From: Aestuariirhabdus sp049985285
GTDB taxonomy: Bacteria > Pseudomonadota > Gammaproteobacteria > Pseudomonadales > Aestuariirhabdaceae
DNA: 64,000 bases
Reading direction: 5' to 3'
Assembly (NCBI RefSeq): GCF_049985285.1
Contig: NZ_JBNIEU010000001.1
Coordinates: 868,001 to 932,000 of the forward strand
The position numbers and the translations under genes are program-made. The notes beneath the pieces are model-generated. The model did no database searches. It was not told the origin of the DNA and saw only the letters and a list, made by a program, of their open reading frames with translations. Within the stretch, counting starts at the first letter, position 1. Every line of letters begins with the position of its first letter. Positions 8,852 to 18,027 of the stretch are shown here, piece by piece.

Positions 8852-10000
8852 CTAGCGGTAGCTGGTGCCACCCCTGTCGTCATCGGTATCCTGTAACGAC
8901 AGGGAGCCGGCAATACCGGTCAGATGATCCGCGTCCGACTCGGAACCCAGCTTAATCATCAGTCGCAGGTCATTCGCCGAGTCTGCGTACGCAAGGGCAT
9001 CTTCATAGGTGATCTCGCCCTGGTTATAGAGCATGAACAACGCCTGATCGAACGTCTGCATTCCCAGGTCGTTGGACTTAATCATCAGCGGCTTCAGCTC
9101 GTGCACCGCTCCTTTACGAATAATGTCAGACGCCAATGGCGTATTGAGCAACACCTCAATAACGGCGCGACGACCCTTGCCATCGGGAGTGGGTATCAAC
9201 TGCTGGGCGACGATCGCCTTCATGTTCAACGACAGATCCATCCAGGTCTGGGCGTGCCGATCCGGCGGGAAAAAGTGAATAATACGATCGAGAGCCTGGT
9301 TGGCGTTGTTGGCGTGCAGTGTCGCGAGACAGAGGTGACCGGTTTCGGCGAACGCTACCGCGTACTCCATGGTTTCCCGGGTTCGAACCTCACCGATCAT
9401 GATCACATCGGGCGCCTGACGCAGGGTATTTTTCAACGCGACCTCGAAACTGTCGGTATCGATCCCCACCTCGCGCTGGGTAATAATGCAACCGTTGTGC
9501 TGGTGAATGTACTCGATCGGATCCTCAATACTGATGATATGACCGGTCGAATTGGCGTTACGGTGGCCAATCATGGAGGCCAACGAGGTGGACTTACCGG
9601 TACCCGTACCGCCAACAAACATAATCAGGCCACGCTTGGTCATCGCCAAATCCCGGATGATCGAAGGCAGACCGAGAGAGTCAATCTTGGGAATCGAGGT
9701 CTCAATACGGCGCAGCACCATACCCACCAGGTTCCGCTGGTAGAAAGCACTCACCCGGAAACGACCAATACCACGGGCACTTAGCGCAAACTGACACTCA
9801 TGGGTTTCGCCAAACTCCCGGCGCTGATTTTCGTTCATCACCCCCAGCACCGTCTCGCGGGTGACCTCAGGACTCATTGCCGTTTTGGTGACGGGTACCA
9901 CTCGCCCATTCACCTTCATGCTCGGTGCCACTCCGGCTGTTATAAACAGGTCCGAAGCCCCCTTTTCCACCATCAGTTTGAGCAGCTTGTTAAAATCCAT
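8852..10000 (-). CDS. pilU: PilU, accessory type IV pilus retraction ATPase
   Basis: A 382-residue GspE/PilT-family hexameric ATPase that assists PilT in pulling pilins out of the fibre. Walker A GGTGTGKS is at about residues 130-137. The Asp and His boxes follow (SIEDPIEYIHQH, VGIDTDSFEVALKNTLRQAPDVIMIGE), with Walker B in that last segment. The C-terminal tail past residue 345 (SDADHLTGIAGSL...) is an extension absent from PilT and usual for PilU. It lies 129 bases downstream of pilT on the same strand, the usual pilTU order. Confidence 0.95.
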   Translation of the reverse strand: MDFNKLLKLMVEKGASDLFITAGVAPSMKVNGRVVPVTKTAMSPEVTRETVLGVMNENQRREFGETHECQFALSARGIGRFRVSAFYQRNLVGMVLRRIETSIPKIDSLGLPSIIRDLAMTKRGLIMFVGGTGTGKSTSLASMIGHRNANSTGHIISIEDPIEYIHQHNGCIITQREVGIDTDSFEVALKNTLRQAPDVIMIGEVRTRETMEYAVAFAETGHLCLATLHANNANQALDRIIHFFPPDRHAQTWMDLSLNMKAIVAQQLIPTPDGKGRRAVIEVLLNTPLASDIIRKGAVHELKPLMIKSNDLGMQTFDQALFMLYNQGEITYEDALAYADSANDLRLMIKLGSESDADHLTGIAGSLSLQDTDDDRGGTSYR

Positions 10001-10129
10001 GAGTGAGATCCATCCTTCCCTTCAGTCGTAGAGTGCTGTTGCTCCCGCAGGTTACCATGCACGGCCTGAGCCTGCCTGCGGTAACTCCAAAAGCGGGAGT
10101 CATATCAACGTTTGCCTTACCGGCCCGGC

Positions 10130-11164
10130 CTAGAAGTTGTCGGGTATCTTCGCTTTTTCGCGAGCCGCGTCGCGACTGACCAAACCTTTGGACAACAGAT
10201 CCTTCAAGCACTGGTCGAGGGTTACCATCCCCAGCGAGCCGCCGGTCTGGATCGCCGAATACATCTGCGCCACCTTATCTTCCCGTATCAGGTTACGAAT
10301 AGCTGGTGTGCCAATCATGATTTCATGGGCGGCCACACGACCGCCGCCAACGCGTTTCAATAACGTTTGTGAGATCACCGACTGCAGCGATTCCGACAGC
10401 ATCGAACGCACCATCGATTTCTCTTCCGCGGGAAATACGTCGATTACCCGGTCAATGGTCTTGGCCGCCGAGGTGGTGTGCAGCGTACCAAACACCAGGT
10501 GGCCCGTCTCTGCCGCCGTCAACGCCAGGCGGATAGTCTCCAGATCTCGCAGCTCACCGACCAGAATAATGTCCGGGTCTTCCCGCAACGCCGAACGCAA
10601 CGCTTCGTTAAAGCCAAGGGTGTCCCGATGTACCTCTCGCTGGTTTACCAGGCATTTTTTGGACTCGTGAACAAACTCGATTGGGTCCTCGATGGTCAGT
10701 ACGTGCTCATACTTGTTATCGTTGATGTAATCGATCATCGCCGCCAGGGTGGTACTTTTTCCGGAGCCGGTGGGCCCGGTTACCAGCACCAAACCTCGAG
10801 GCACCATCGATATATCCTTGAACACCTGCCCCATGCCCAGGTCTTCCATGGTCAACACCTTGGAGGGGATGGTACGGAAAACCGCACCGGCACCGCGGTT
10901 TTGGTTAAAGGCATTTACCCGAAAACGCGCCACCCCAGGCACCTCGAAGGAGAAGTCCGTTTCCCAGAACTCCTCGAAATCCTTACGCTGTTTGTCGTTC
11001 ATGATGTCATATATCAACGCGTGGACCTGCTTGTGTTCCAGTGCAGGCAAGTTGATACGGCGCACATCACCATCCACCCGAATCATCGGTGGCAAACCCG
11101 ACGACAGGTGCAGGTCTGATGCACCCTGTTTGGAGGAGAACGCCAACAGTTCCGTAATATCCAT
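10130..11164 (-). CDS. pilT: PilT, type IV pilus retraction ATPase
   Basis: A 344-residue protein from ATG 11164, exactly the usual PilT length; an ATG at 11224 would add 20 residues not found in the family. The N-terminus MDITELLAFSSKQGASDLHLS, Walker A GPTGSGKS at about 130-137, Asp box TIEDPIEFVH, Walker B region DPDIILVGELRD and the PilT-specific C-terminal AIRNLIRED motif are all intact. The enzyme powers pilus retraction at the inner membrane. It is divergent from yggS across a 144-base gap and precedes pilU. Confidence 0.97.
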   Translation of the reverse strand: MDITELLAFSSKQGASDLHLSSGLPPMIRVDGDVRRINLPALEHKQVHALIYDIMNDKQRKDFEEFWETDFSFEVPGVARFRVNAFNQNRGAGAVFRTIPSKVLTMEDLGMGQVFKDISMVPRGLVLVTGPTGSGKSTTLAAMIDYINDNKYEHVLTIEDPIEFVHESKKCLVNQREVHRDTLGFNEALRSALREDPDIILVGELRDLETIRLALTAAETGHLVFGTLHTTSAAKTIDRVIDVFPAEEKSMVRSMLSESLQSVISQTLLKRVGGGRVAAHEIMIGTPAIRNLIREDKVAQMYSAIQTGGSLGMVTLDQCLKDLLSKGLVSRDAAREKAKIPDNF

Positions 11165-11308
11165 AAAGATCCCCAGTAATACCCAATGTGGCCGGACGCG
11201 ATCGATGGCCGCGTCCGTTATCATTCAGTCAGCTTAACATTTTGATTTTAAGGGATATAGTTTAGTATCCCCCTGCGTAATTGCGTTAACAGGTTAATCA
11301 GTCTACCC

Positions 11309-12016
11309 ATGTCACAAATCGCCGCCAACCTTCAATGCGTTCGCCAACGTATCGAAGCCGCCCGCACCCGCTTTCAGCGCTCCGAAGAGGTGGAACTGCT
11401 GGCGGTCAGTAAAACCAAACCCCTGGCCTTGCTCGAACAGGCCTGGCAGAGCGGGCAGCGCCATTTCGGCGAAAACTACTTGCAGGAAGCCCTGGAGAAG
11501 ATCAACGCCCTCGCCGGGCGGGACATAGTGTGGCATTTTATTGGAGCGATTCAGTCCAATAAAACGACGGCCCTGGCACAGCATTTCGATTGGGTGCACT
11601 GCGTCGATCGCGCCAAGATCGCCCGTCGCCTGAGCAAGGCGCGAGGCGCGGACCAGGCAAAACTGAATATTTGCCTGCAGGTAAACATCAGCAATGAACC
11701 AAGCAAAGCGGGTGTCAGCCTTGAAGCGCTACCCGCACTCGCTGCCGAAATTGCCTGTTACCCTAATCTGGCGTTACGGGGGCTCATGGCCATCCCCGCC
11801 ACCAGCGATGACTTCGACGCGCAACAACAGCCTTTTGCGCGTCTCAAATCCGCCCTCGCCCGACTGCAACAGCAGCTCCCGAATCACCCGCTGGACACAC
11901 TGTCTATGGGTATGAGCGGTGACCTCGAAGCCGCGATTGCCCAAGGCTCTACATTTGTGCGCGTCGGCACGGCCCTGTTCGGCGCCCGTAATCCATCTAT
12001 AAGGGAAGACCCATGA
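11309..12016 (+). CDS. yggS: YggS family pyridoxal phosphate homeostasis protein
   Basis: A 235-residue PLP-binding single-domain TIM-barrel protein (YggS/PLPBP/ProsC family) that helps keep vitamin B6 and amino-acid pools balanced. The PLP lysine is in LLAVSKTKP at about residues 28-36. Other family segments are HFGENYLQEALEK, WHFIGAIQSNK and the phosphate-binding LSMGMSGDLEAAIAQGSTFVRVGTALFG at the C-terminus. It overlaps proC by four bases (ATGA), the standard yggS-proC-yggT arrangement. Confidence 0.96.
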   Translation: MSQIAANLQCVRQRIEAARTRFQRSEEVELLAVSKTKPLALLEQAWQSGQRHFGENYLQEALEKINALAGRDIVWHFIGAIQSNKTTALAQHFDWVHCVDRAKIARRLSKARGADQAKLNICLQVNISNEPSKAGVSLEALPALAAEIACYPNLALRGLMAIPATSDDFDAQQQPFARLKSALARLQQQLPNHPLDTLSMGMSGDLEAAIAQGSTFVRVGTALFGARNPSIREDP

Positions 12017-12837
12017 ACCAGCCTACTCTCGCTTTTATCGGCGCCGGCAATATGAGCCAGGCGATCTTCGGTGGATTGATCAAACAAGGCTATGACGCGG
12101 GCAATATCTGGGGGAGCACACGCACGCCCGCAACCCTGCAATACCTGCAAGACACCTTTGGCATTCGCACCAGCACGGATAATCGCGAACTGATCCGCCA
12201 CGCCGACGTCATCATTCTCGGCGTCAAGCCCCAAGGCATGCAGGCCCTGCTCACTGAACTTGCCGATGAGCTGCAAGAGCGGCGGCCATTACTCATTTCA
12301 GTGGCGGCGGGTATTACCGTCGAGGCGCTTGATCGCTGGAGCGGTGGCGGCCTTCCTATTATCCGCTGCATGCCCAACACCCCCTCCCTGGTCGGCACCG
12401 GTGCCAGCGGCCTGTACGCCAACGGAACAGTAAGCCCACAGCAACGCGATATCGCCGATAACATCTTTGCCGCCATCGGCATTGCCAGCTGGGTCGATCA
12501 GGAGTCACTCATTGACGCCGTGATCGCGGTATCCGGTAGCGGTCCCGCCTACTATTTTATGATGATGGAAGCGATGATCGCTGCCGGTGAGAAACTCGGG
12601 CTGAGTCGTCAAAGCGCTACCGAACTCACCCTGCAAACCGCACTGGGAGCGGCACGTATGGCCCAGCATAGCGATGTCGACGCCGGTGAGTTGAAGCGCA
12701 GGGTGATGTCCCCCGGAGGCACGACCGAACAAGCGGTCCTCTCCTTTGAGCAAGCAGGACTCTCGCAGCTGGTCGAGGCGGCGATGACCCGCTGCTATGA
12801 TCGCGCTGGGGAGATGGCCGAGGAACTCACCAAATAG
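12013..12837 (+). CDS. proC: Pyrroline-5-carboxylate reductase
   Basis: A 274-residue NAD(P)H-dependent enzyme making proline from pyrroline-5-carboxylate, the last proline step. The Rossmann motif FIGAGNMSQAIFGG is at about residues 8-21. VKPQGM, ISVAAGITVEAL, RCMPNTPSLVGTGASGLYAN and the C-terminal SGSGPAYYFMMMEAM and MSPGGTTEQAV are the signature segments. The length is standard. The start overlaps the yggS stop, and yggT follows after 82 bases. Confidence 0.97.
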   Translation: MNQPTLAFIGAGNMSQAIFGGLIKQGYDAGNIWGSTRTPATLQYLQDTFGIRTSTDNRELIRHADVIILGVKPQGMQALLTELADELQERRPLLISVAAGITVEALDRWSGGGLPIIRCMPNTPSLVGTGASGLYANGTVSPQQRDIADNIFAAIGIASWVDQESLIDAVIAVSGSGPAYYFMMMEAMIAAGEKLGLSRQSATELTLQTALGAARMAQHSDVDAGELKRRVMSPGGTTEQAVLSFEQAGLSQLVEAAMTRCYDRAGEMAEELTK

Positions 12838-12919
12838 CTTGCTTCCTGAGCAACAGACCTCAATGATAAAAGCGGAACCATAAACCCCGCGACCCCAGAC
12901 AACCGGAGAGAATCAGACT

Positions 12920-13483
12920 ATGTCAGCAGAACTGCAAGATACCCTCAGCTTTCTACTCAGAACGATCGGCGGCCTGTACATCATGGTGGTGCTGATACGG
13001 TTCATCTTACAGATGGTGCGAGCCGATTTTTACAACCCTCTCTCCCAGTTTGTGGTCAAAGCCACCAATCCCCTGCTGATCCCCCTGCGACGTATTATCC
13101 CCGGTGTTGGGGGAATCGACATCGCCTCACTGGTGTTGGCGATGGTGTTGCAGATCGCCCTCGTTTATGGACTATTCGCCATCAAGGGTATGGCGATTCC
13201 GATAACCCTGGCACTGGTCCAAAGCCTGTATGAACTGATCAACACCGTGCTGAATCTCTACCTGTGGAGCCTGATCGTTATTGCCATCGCCAGCTGGGTC
13301 GCTCCAGGTAGCTACCATCCAGCGCTGATGCTATTGAACCAGATTACCGAGCCTCTGAGCCGCAGAGTCCGTCGGGTAATCCCACCCATCGGCGGCCTGG
13401 ATCTATCGCTGATGGCCATTGTGTTGATTATCATTTCGCTGCAAAAGCTACTACCGGCGATCTTCAGGGTATTTCTTGGCTAA
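12920..13483 (+). CDS. yggT: YggT family integral membrane protein
   Basis: A 187-residue protein with two copies of the YggT domain, each two membrane helices with the motif NPLLIPLRRIIPGVGGID (about residues 51-68) and its counterpart ITEPLSRRVRRVIPPIGGLD. The function is not firmly established; bacterial YggT proteins have been tied to osmotic tolerance and, in other lineages, to membrane-protein or division-site organisation. It is preceded by proC and ends 231 bases before the next gene, so the operon probably ends here. Confidence 0.92.
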   Translation: MSAELQDTLSFLLRTIGGLYIMVVLIRFILQMVRADFYNPLSQFVVKATNPLLIPLRRIIPGVGGIDIASLVLAMVLQIALVYGLFAIKGMAIPITLALVQSLYELINTVLNLYLWSLIVIAIASWVAPGSYHPALMLLNQITEPLSRRVRRVIPPIGGLDLSLMAIVLIIISLQKLLPAIFRVFLG

Positions 13484-13714
13484 CCCAACGGGTTTATCCG
13501 TGCCAAAAACCTGCGGTCGATCACTTTTTAGTCTATAAATGAAATTAAGGGTTGTATTTATATAACTGTTTACTAAGGTAAAAGTCACTTCATCGCCATA
13601 ATCCGGGAGGATCTGTTCACACCTCCGGTAATTGGGCTGTTTAAAGATTGACCCGAACCCCAGCAGTTGATTCCATGGAAGGATCGGTAATGCGATTGTC
13701 GCAGGATACGAATT

Positions 13715-15685
13715 ATGAGTAATGGCAAACTTACCCAGCAGGTCGATGCCTATATCAAATGGAAGCATCACCTGATCAAACAGTTATCGGTCTATCGTTC
13801 GTGGATGCGAAGCAATAAGGTCAGCAACCCGGAGATCGAAAGCAAGCTCGCGCGCGCGGCCAAGGTGTTGCGCCAGGATGAGATCACCCTTGCTTTTGTG
13901 GGTGAGTTTTCCCGTGGTAAAACCGAGCTGATCAACGCCCTCTTTTTCTCCCAGTATGGGCAACGTATGCTGCCGTCTCAGGCGGGCCGCACCACCATGT
14001 GCCCCACCGAGATGTTCCATGACCGAAAAAGTGAGCGCTGCTTTATCCGCTTGCTGCCCATCGAAACCCGTATGGCCAGCACCAGCATTTCGAGTTTCAA
14101 GCGAATTCCCGACCACTGGGTCACCATCTTTTTCGATAGTAAAGATCCACAGGCGATGACCCAGGCGTTTACCGAAGTCGCCCGTACCAAACAGGTTACG
14201 GTCGAAAAGGCGCGGCAGTTGGGATTTGATCCTGCGTCCCTCGAGCACAGTGACACAGACCGTAACCTGGTTACGATCCCTGCCTGGCGTCACGCCATGA
14301 TCAACTACGACCACCCCCTGCTGAGTCAGGGTATTCGCATCCTCGACACTCCCGGTCTCAATGCCTTGGGAAGCGAACCCGAACTCACCCTGAGCATGCT
14401 GCCCAACGCCCAGGCAATTATCTACCTTCTAAGCGCCGACACCGGCGTTACCGCCAGCGACATGCAAGTCTGGGAACGACACGTCCGTCAGCTGGACGAA
14501 GACACCCAGGGCTCTCTGTACGCGGTGCTGAATAAAATCGATATCCTGTGGGATGACCTGCAGGGACCCGAGTTCACGCGCCAGTCCATTGAGCAGGTTC
14601 GCGATGCCAGCGCTCGCCAGCTGCGAATCGATAGCCGGGATGTGATGACCCTATCTGCCAAGCAGGCGCTTCTGGCCAAGGTCAACAAGAACGAAGAGCT
14701 GCTCGAACGCAGCCAGATCCAGCAGCTGGAAGCACTTCTCTGCGAGCGCCTGATTCTGAAAAAAGAGCAGCTGGTCGAAACCACGGTTGTCAAACAGATG
14801 CTGCACCTGATCCAGAACAGCCGTAACGCCCTCAGTCAGCAGTTGGTGCAGACCCGCGATCGGCAGCAGCAGCTCGAAGGCAGCAAGTCTGACAACAACC
14901 ACCTGGTCTACGATCTGCAAGAGGAGGCGCGGCAGAAATACGACCAACATCAAAAACGATTGATCGCCATGCGCGCCAACCGGCGCCTGCTCACCCGTCA
15001 GCAACAGATGCTCAAAGCCGCCAGTAACAGCAAATTATACGACGACCGCGTCGGCGAGCTGCACCGGGAGATGAGCGGCAGCTGGACCACACTGGGTATG
15101 AACCAATCGGTTGAGCTGCTATTTCGCAGTCTGTACCTCGATCTCAACAACCTGCAGATCGAATGCAAACTCGCCGACAAAATGGTTGCCTCCATCTATA
15201 GTCGCTATTGCACCGAGCACCCCGGCACCTTTATGGAACCCCCGATCCTTGATGTTGGCCAATACACGAGAGAGCTTCGTGTTATCCAGCGCAAATCAGA
15301 TCGCTTTCGCTCCCAGATCAAAACGTTGCTTACCGAGCAAAGCGTAGTGGTCAGCCGCTACTTTGCGACGCTGGTCAGCGAGATCAATAAATTATTCGAG
15401 AAACTCCACATCCAGGTTGACCACTGGGCGGGAGATGTCCTGCTACCCCTGATGCAGAATATGCTCGAGCAAAAACAACTGCTCGAGCACCAGATGATTC
15501 GTCTTAAATCCCTGACACAGGAGAGCCGGAGTCATCAACAGCAGGTGGAGCGACTCAACACCATGATCCATACCCAGGAGGTTCAACTCCAGATTCTGGA
15601 CACGGTATTAAAAGAGTTCCGCAAGCCCGCGCCCTTCCTGCGTAGCCAAAAAGTGGTCAACTTGCGCGGTCAGTCTGTCGCCTGA
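13715..15685 (+). CDS. Dynamin-like GTPase
   Basis: A 656-residue protein with a complete dynamin-type GTPase head. P-loop GEFSRGKT is at residues 63-70, the G2 threonines are in GRTTMCPTE (91-99), G3 DTPG at 211-214 and G4 NKID at 273-276. The rest is mostly helical and Gln/Leu/Arg-rich with heptad-like stretches (about 375-460 and 540-635), as in the stalk of bacterial dynamins. No membrane helix or paddle is evident. Relatives remodel membranes or, for E. coli CrfC, affect replication-fork partitioning. AGGA eight bases before ATG 13715 supports the start. It has its own 231-base leader and a terminator after it, so it appears monocistronic; no second dynamin gene lies beside it. Confidence 0.85.
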   Translation: MSNGKLTQQVDAYIKWKHHLIKQLSVYRSWMRSNKVSNPEIESKLARAAKVLRQDEITLAFVGEFSRGKTELINALFFSQYGQRMLPSQAGRTTMCPTEMFHDRKSERCFIRLLPIETRMASTSISSFKRIPDHWVTIFFDSKDPQAMTQAFTEVARTKQVTVEKARQLGFDPASLEHSDTDRNLVTIPAWRHAMINYDHPLLSQGIRILDTPGLNALGSEPELTLSMLPNAQAIIYLLSADTGVTASDMQVWERHVRQLDEDTQGSLYAVLNKIDILWDDLQGPEFTRQSIEQVRDASARQLRIDSRDVMTLSAKQALLAKVNKNEELLERSQIQQLEALLCERLILKKEQLVETTVVKQMLHLIQNSRNALSQQLVQTRDRQQQLEGSKSDNNHLVYDLQEEARQKYDQHQKRLIAMRANRRLLTRQQQMLKAASNSKLYDDRVGELHREMSGSWTTLGMNQSVELLFRSLYLDLNNLQIECKLADKMVASIYSRYCTEHPGTFMEPPILDVGQYTRELRVIQRKSDRFRSQIKTLLTEQSVVVSRYFATLVSEINKLFEKLHIQVDHWAGDVLLPLMQNMLEQKQLLEHQMIRLKSLTQESRSHQQQVERLNTMIHTQEVQLQILDTVLKEFRKPAPFLRSQKVVNLRGQSVA

Positions 15686-15716
15686 CCCCACAAATACGAC
15701 GCCATGCAATAAACCA

Positions 15717-15740
15717 GCAGCCCCTTTGGGGCTGCGCCTT
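15717..15740 (+). terminator. Probable intrinsic terminator after the dynamin-like gene
   Basis: A perfect 8-bp stem GCAGCCCC/GGGGCTGC (15717-15724 and 15728-15735) with a TTT loop, followed by CGCCTTGTT. It lies 31 bases after the stop codon. The U-tract is poor, so strength is uncertain. Confidence 0.65.
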
Positions 15741-15803
15741 GTTGCGCCGCGGCAGCTCACTCATTAGACTTGCCTGACTCCTCCTCCGGACCAACGCAGC
15801 CCT

Positions 15804-16958
15804 ATGCCCGAATCGATCCCCGAAGACTCCGTCGGCCTCGTAGAAACGCAAAGCATTTGCTTCCAGCAGCCACTGCCGTTACTCAGCGGCCGCTCCCTGC
15901 CTGAGTTTACCTTGGTATATGAGACCTATGGTGAACTCAACGCCGAGCGCAGCAATGCGGTGCTGATTTGCCATGCGCTCAGCGGGCACCACCATGCTGC
16001 AGGTTATCACAGCATGGAAGATAAAAAACCGGGTTGGTGGGACAGCGCCATCGGACCCGGCAAAGCGATCGACACCAACCGCTTTTTTGTCGTCAGCCTT
16101 AATAATCTGGGTGGCTGTCATGGATCCAGCGGGCCAACTTCGATCGACCCCGTTAGCGGACGGCATTACGGGCCCGATTTCCCCATGGTCACCGTACAGG
16201 ACTGGGTCAACAGTCAGGCGATGCTGGCCGATCACCTTCAGATAGCACAATGGGCGGCAGTGGTAGGGGGCAGTCTCGGCGGCATGCAGGCCATGCAGTG
16301 GGCGATCGCCTACCCCGAGCGCATTCGCCACGCGCTGGTCATCGCATCGGCGCCACGACTATCGGCGCAGAATATCGCCTTCAACGAAGTTGCCCGGCAA
16401 GCCATCATGACCGATGAGGAGTTTCACCAGGGCCATTACCACCAGCACAACACCTTGCCTCGTCGTGGACTTAAGCTGGCGCGCATGATCGGCCATATCA
16501 CCTACCTGTCTGACGACTCGATGCGGGAGAAATTTGGTCGCGAGCTGCGCAGCGGAAAATTGAAGTTTGGTTACGAGGTAGACTTCGAGGTTGAGAGTTA
16601 CCTGCGCTATCAGGGGCAAACTTTTTCCGAAACCTTCGACGCCAATAGCTACCTGCTGATGACCAAGGCACTGGACTATTTCGACCCCGCCCGCGACTGT
16701 GGCGACAACCTCGCCTCCGCCCTGCAGCCGGCCCGGTGCAAGTTTATGCTGGTCTCATTTACCACCGACTGGCGCTTTGCGCCCGAGCGCTCCCGGGAGA
16801 TCGTCACGGCACTGCTGGAGGCACGTAAAGATGTTTGTTATCTGGAGGTCGATGCGCCACAGGGCCACGATGCGTTCCTGATGCCCATCCCCCGCTACAT
16901 GGAAGCCCTGGCAGCCTATATGACACGTATTGCAGATGAGGCGACCACCGATGCGTAG
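15804..16958 (+). CDS. metX: Homoserine O-acyltransferase MetX
   Basis: A 384-residue alpha/beta-hydrolase that acylates the hydroxyl of homoserine to start methionine synthesis. The nucleophile Ser157 is in VVGGSLGGMQ; Asp322 (TTDWRF) and His355 (QGHDAFL) complete the triad. The segments ICHALSGHHHAAG and NNLGGCHGSSGPTSIDP shape the acyl-CoA site. MetX proteins of this lineage are often homoserine O-succinyltransferases rather than acetyltransferases and work with MetW; the acyl donor cannot be decided here. The end overlaps metW by 8 bases. No SAM riboswitch was seen in the 118-base upstream gap. Confidence 0.95.
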   Translation: MPESIPEDSVGLVETQSICFQQPLPLLSGRSLPEFTLVYETYGELNAERSNAVLICHALSGHHHAAGYHSMEDKKPGWWDSAIGPGKAIDTNRFFVVSLNNLGGCHGSSGPTSIDPVSGRHYGPDFPMVTVQDWVNSQAMLADHLQIAQWAAVVGGSLGGMQAMQWAIAYPERIRHALVIASAPRLSAQNIAFNEVARQAIMTDEEFHQGHYHQHNTLPRRGLKLARMIGHITYLSDDSMREKFGRELRSGKLKFGYEVDFEVESYLRYQGQTFSETFDANSYLLMTKALDYFDPARDCGDNLASALQPARCKFMLVSFTTDWRFAPERSREIVTALLEARKDVCYLEVDAPQGHDAFLMPIPRYMEALAAYMTRIADEATTDA

Positions 16959-17541
16959 CGATTTTGAGTGCATTCAACGTTGGGTTAAACCGCAGACCCG
17001 TGTGCTAGACCTTGGTTGTGGCGACGGCACGTTACTCTCGTACCTGAGCGAGGACCGCGCGGTGCAGGGCTACGGCCTGGAGATTAACCCCCACAACATC
17101 GCCGAATGCGTGAAGCGTGGTGTCAACGTGATCGAGCAAGATCTCGACAAGGGCCTGAAAAACTTTAGCGACAACAGCTTCGATACCGTCGTCATGACCC
17201 AGGCACTGCAGGCCGTTCACTATCCCGACCTCATTCTCGACGAGATGTTAAGGGTGGGGCGCGAGTGCATCGTCACCTTTCCCAACTTCGGTCACTGGCG
17301 TTGCCGTGGTTACTTGGGCTGGCGGGGACGCATGCCGGTGTCCAAATTTATGCCCTATACTTGGTACAACACCCCCAACATCCACTTCTGTACCTTTAAG
17401 GATTTCGAAGCACTCTGCTTCCAGAAAAACCTGCATATTCTTGACCGCCTGGTAGTGGATCAAACCCATCAGGGTCACTGGCTTGGCAAAATCTCCCCCA
17501 ACCTTTTTGGTGAAATCGCCATCTATCATTTAACCCGCTAG
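16951..17541 (+). CDS. metW: MetW, methyltransferase-fold methionine biosynthesis protein
   Basis: A 196-residue protein with a class I SAM-dependent methyltransferase fold: VLDLGCGDGTLLSYL near residues 19-33 and GYGLEINPHNIAECV after it. Family segments YTWYNTPNIHFCTFKDFEAL and GKISPNLFGEIAIYHL are present. MetW is encoded with MetX in Pseudomonas and is needed for, or stimulates, MetX activity; its own methyl-transfer reaction is not established. ATG 16951 inside the end of metX is chosen because it gives the family N-terminus MRSDFECIQRWV. Confidence 0.95.
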   Translation: MRSDFECIQRWVKPQTRVLDLGCGDGTLLSYLSEDRAVQGYGLEINPHNIAECVKRGVNVIEQDLDKGLKNFSDNSFDTVVMTQALQAVHYPDLILDEMLRVGRECIVTFPNFGHWRCRGYLGWRGRMPVSKFMPYTWYNTPNIHFCTFKDFEALCFQKNLHILDRLVVDQTHQGHWLGKISPNLFGEIAIYHLTR

Positions 17542-17572
17542 CAATATCCCGACCCCACCCGGAAACCTCAAT

Positions 17573-18019
17573 ATGATTCGTCAATTCTACCGCTTGCTTT
17601 CCCTACTATTGATAACCCTGCCACTGGCGAGTCACGCCAACGAGAGCGATAGCGTCAAGGAGTTTGACCACCACCGCGTTCACTACAGCGTGTTTAACAG
17701 TACCTTTTTACAGCCCGATGTTGCGCGCAGTTATGGCCTCAAGCGCGGCGGGAATATCGGCATCGTTAATATTGCCGTGCATCAGAAAACCGACGCAGGA
17801 AACGTCGCTATCAAAGCGAAACTTAAGGGCAAAACCAGCAACCTTATACAGCAGCAGGAGTCCCTCGACTTCCTTCCGATCGAGGAGGGCAGCGCGATCT
17901 ACTATCTAGCCAGTTTCCGCTTTAGTAATGAAGAGGTTTTGCACTACACCATCGAGATTGAAACCGCAGATGGCCAGCAGCTAACGCTAAAATTTACCCA
18001 TAAGCTCTACCAGGAGTAG
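17573..18019 (+). CDS. DUF4426 domain protein, exported
   Basis: A 148-residue protein with a signal peptide (FYRLLSLLLITLPLASHA, cleavage near residue 22) followed by a single DUF4426 domain. It has HHRVHYSVFNSTFLQPDVARSY, GIVNIAVHQK and an ending rich in beta strands (HYTIEIETADGQQLTLKFTHKLYQE). The function is unknown. The same gene sits between metW and rdgB in P. aeruginosa (PA0388), so the position is conserved. It starts 31 bases after metW and ends 8 bases before rdgB, suggesting co-transcription. Confidence 0.85.
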   Translation: MIRQFYRLLSLLLITLPLASHANESDSVKEFDHHRVHYSVFNSTFLQPDVARSYGLKRGGNIGIVNIAVHQKTDAGNVAIKAKLKGKTSNLIQQQESLDFLPIEEGSAIYYLASFRFSNEEVLHYTIEIETADGQQLTLKFTHKLYQE

Positions 18020-18027
18020 CCTAACCC

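Noticed and set aside
8924..9784. A 286-codon plus-strand open frame antisense to pilU
   Set aside because: The opposite strand encodes PilU with intact Walker motifs; the antisense product has no family character.
10478..11119. A long plus-strand open frame antisense to pilT
   Set aside because: Complete shadow of pilT; His/Gln/Arg-rich translation typical of reverse frames.
13606..13626. GGAGG...CCTCC inverted repeat in the leader of the dynamin-like gene
   Set aside because: Only 5 bp with an 11-base loop; too weak to call a regulatory element.
15686..15803. Possible SAM or SAH riboswitch ahead of metX
   Set aside because: The gap contains only the dynamin-gene terminator and no riboswitch core motifs.
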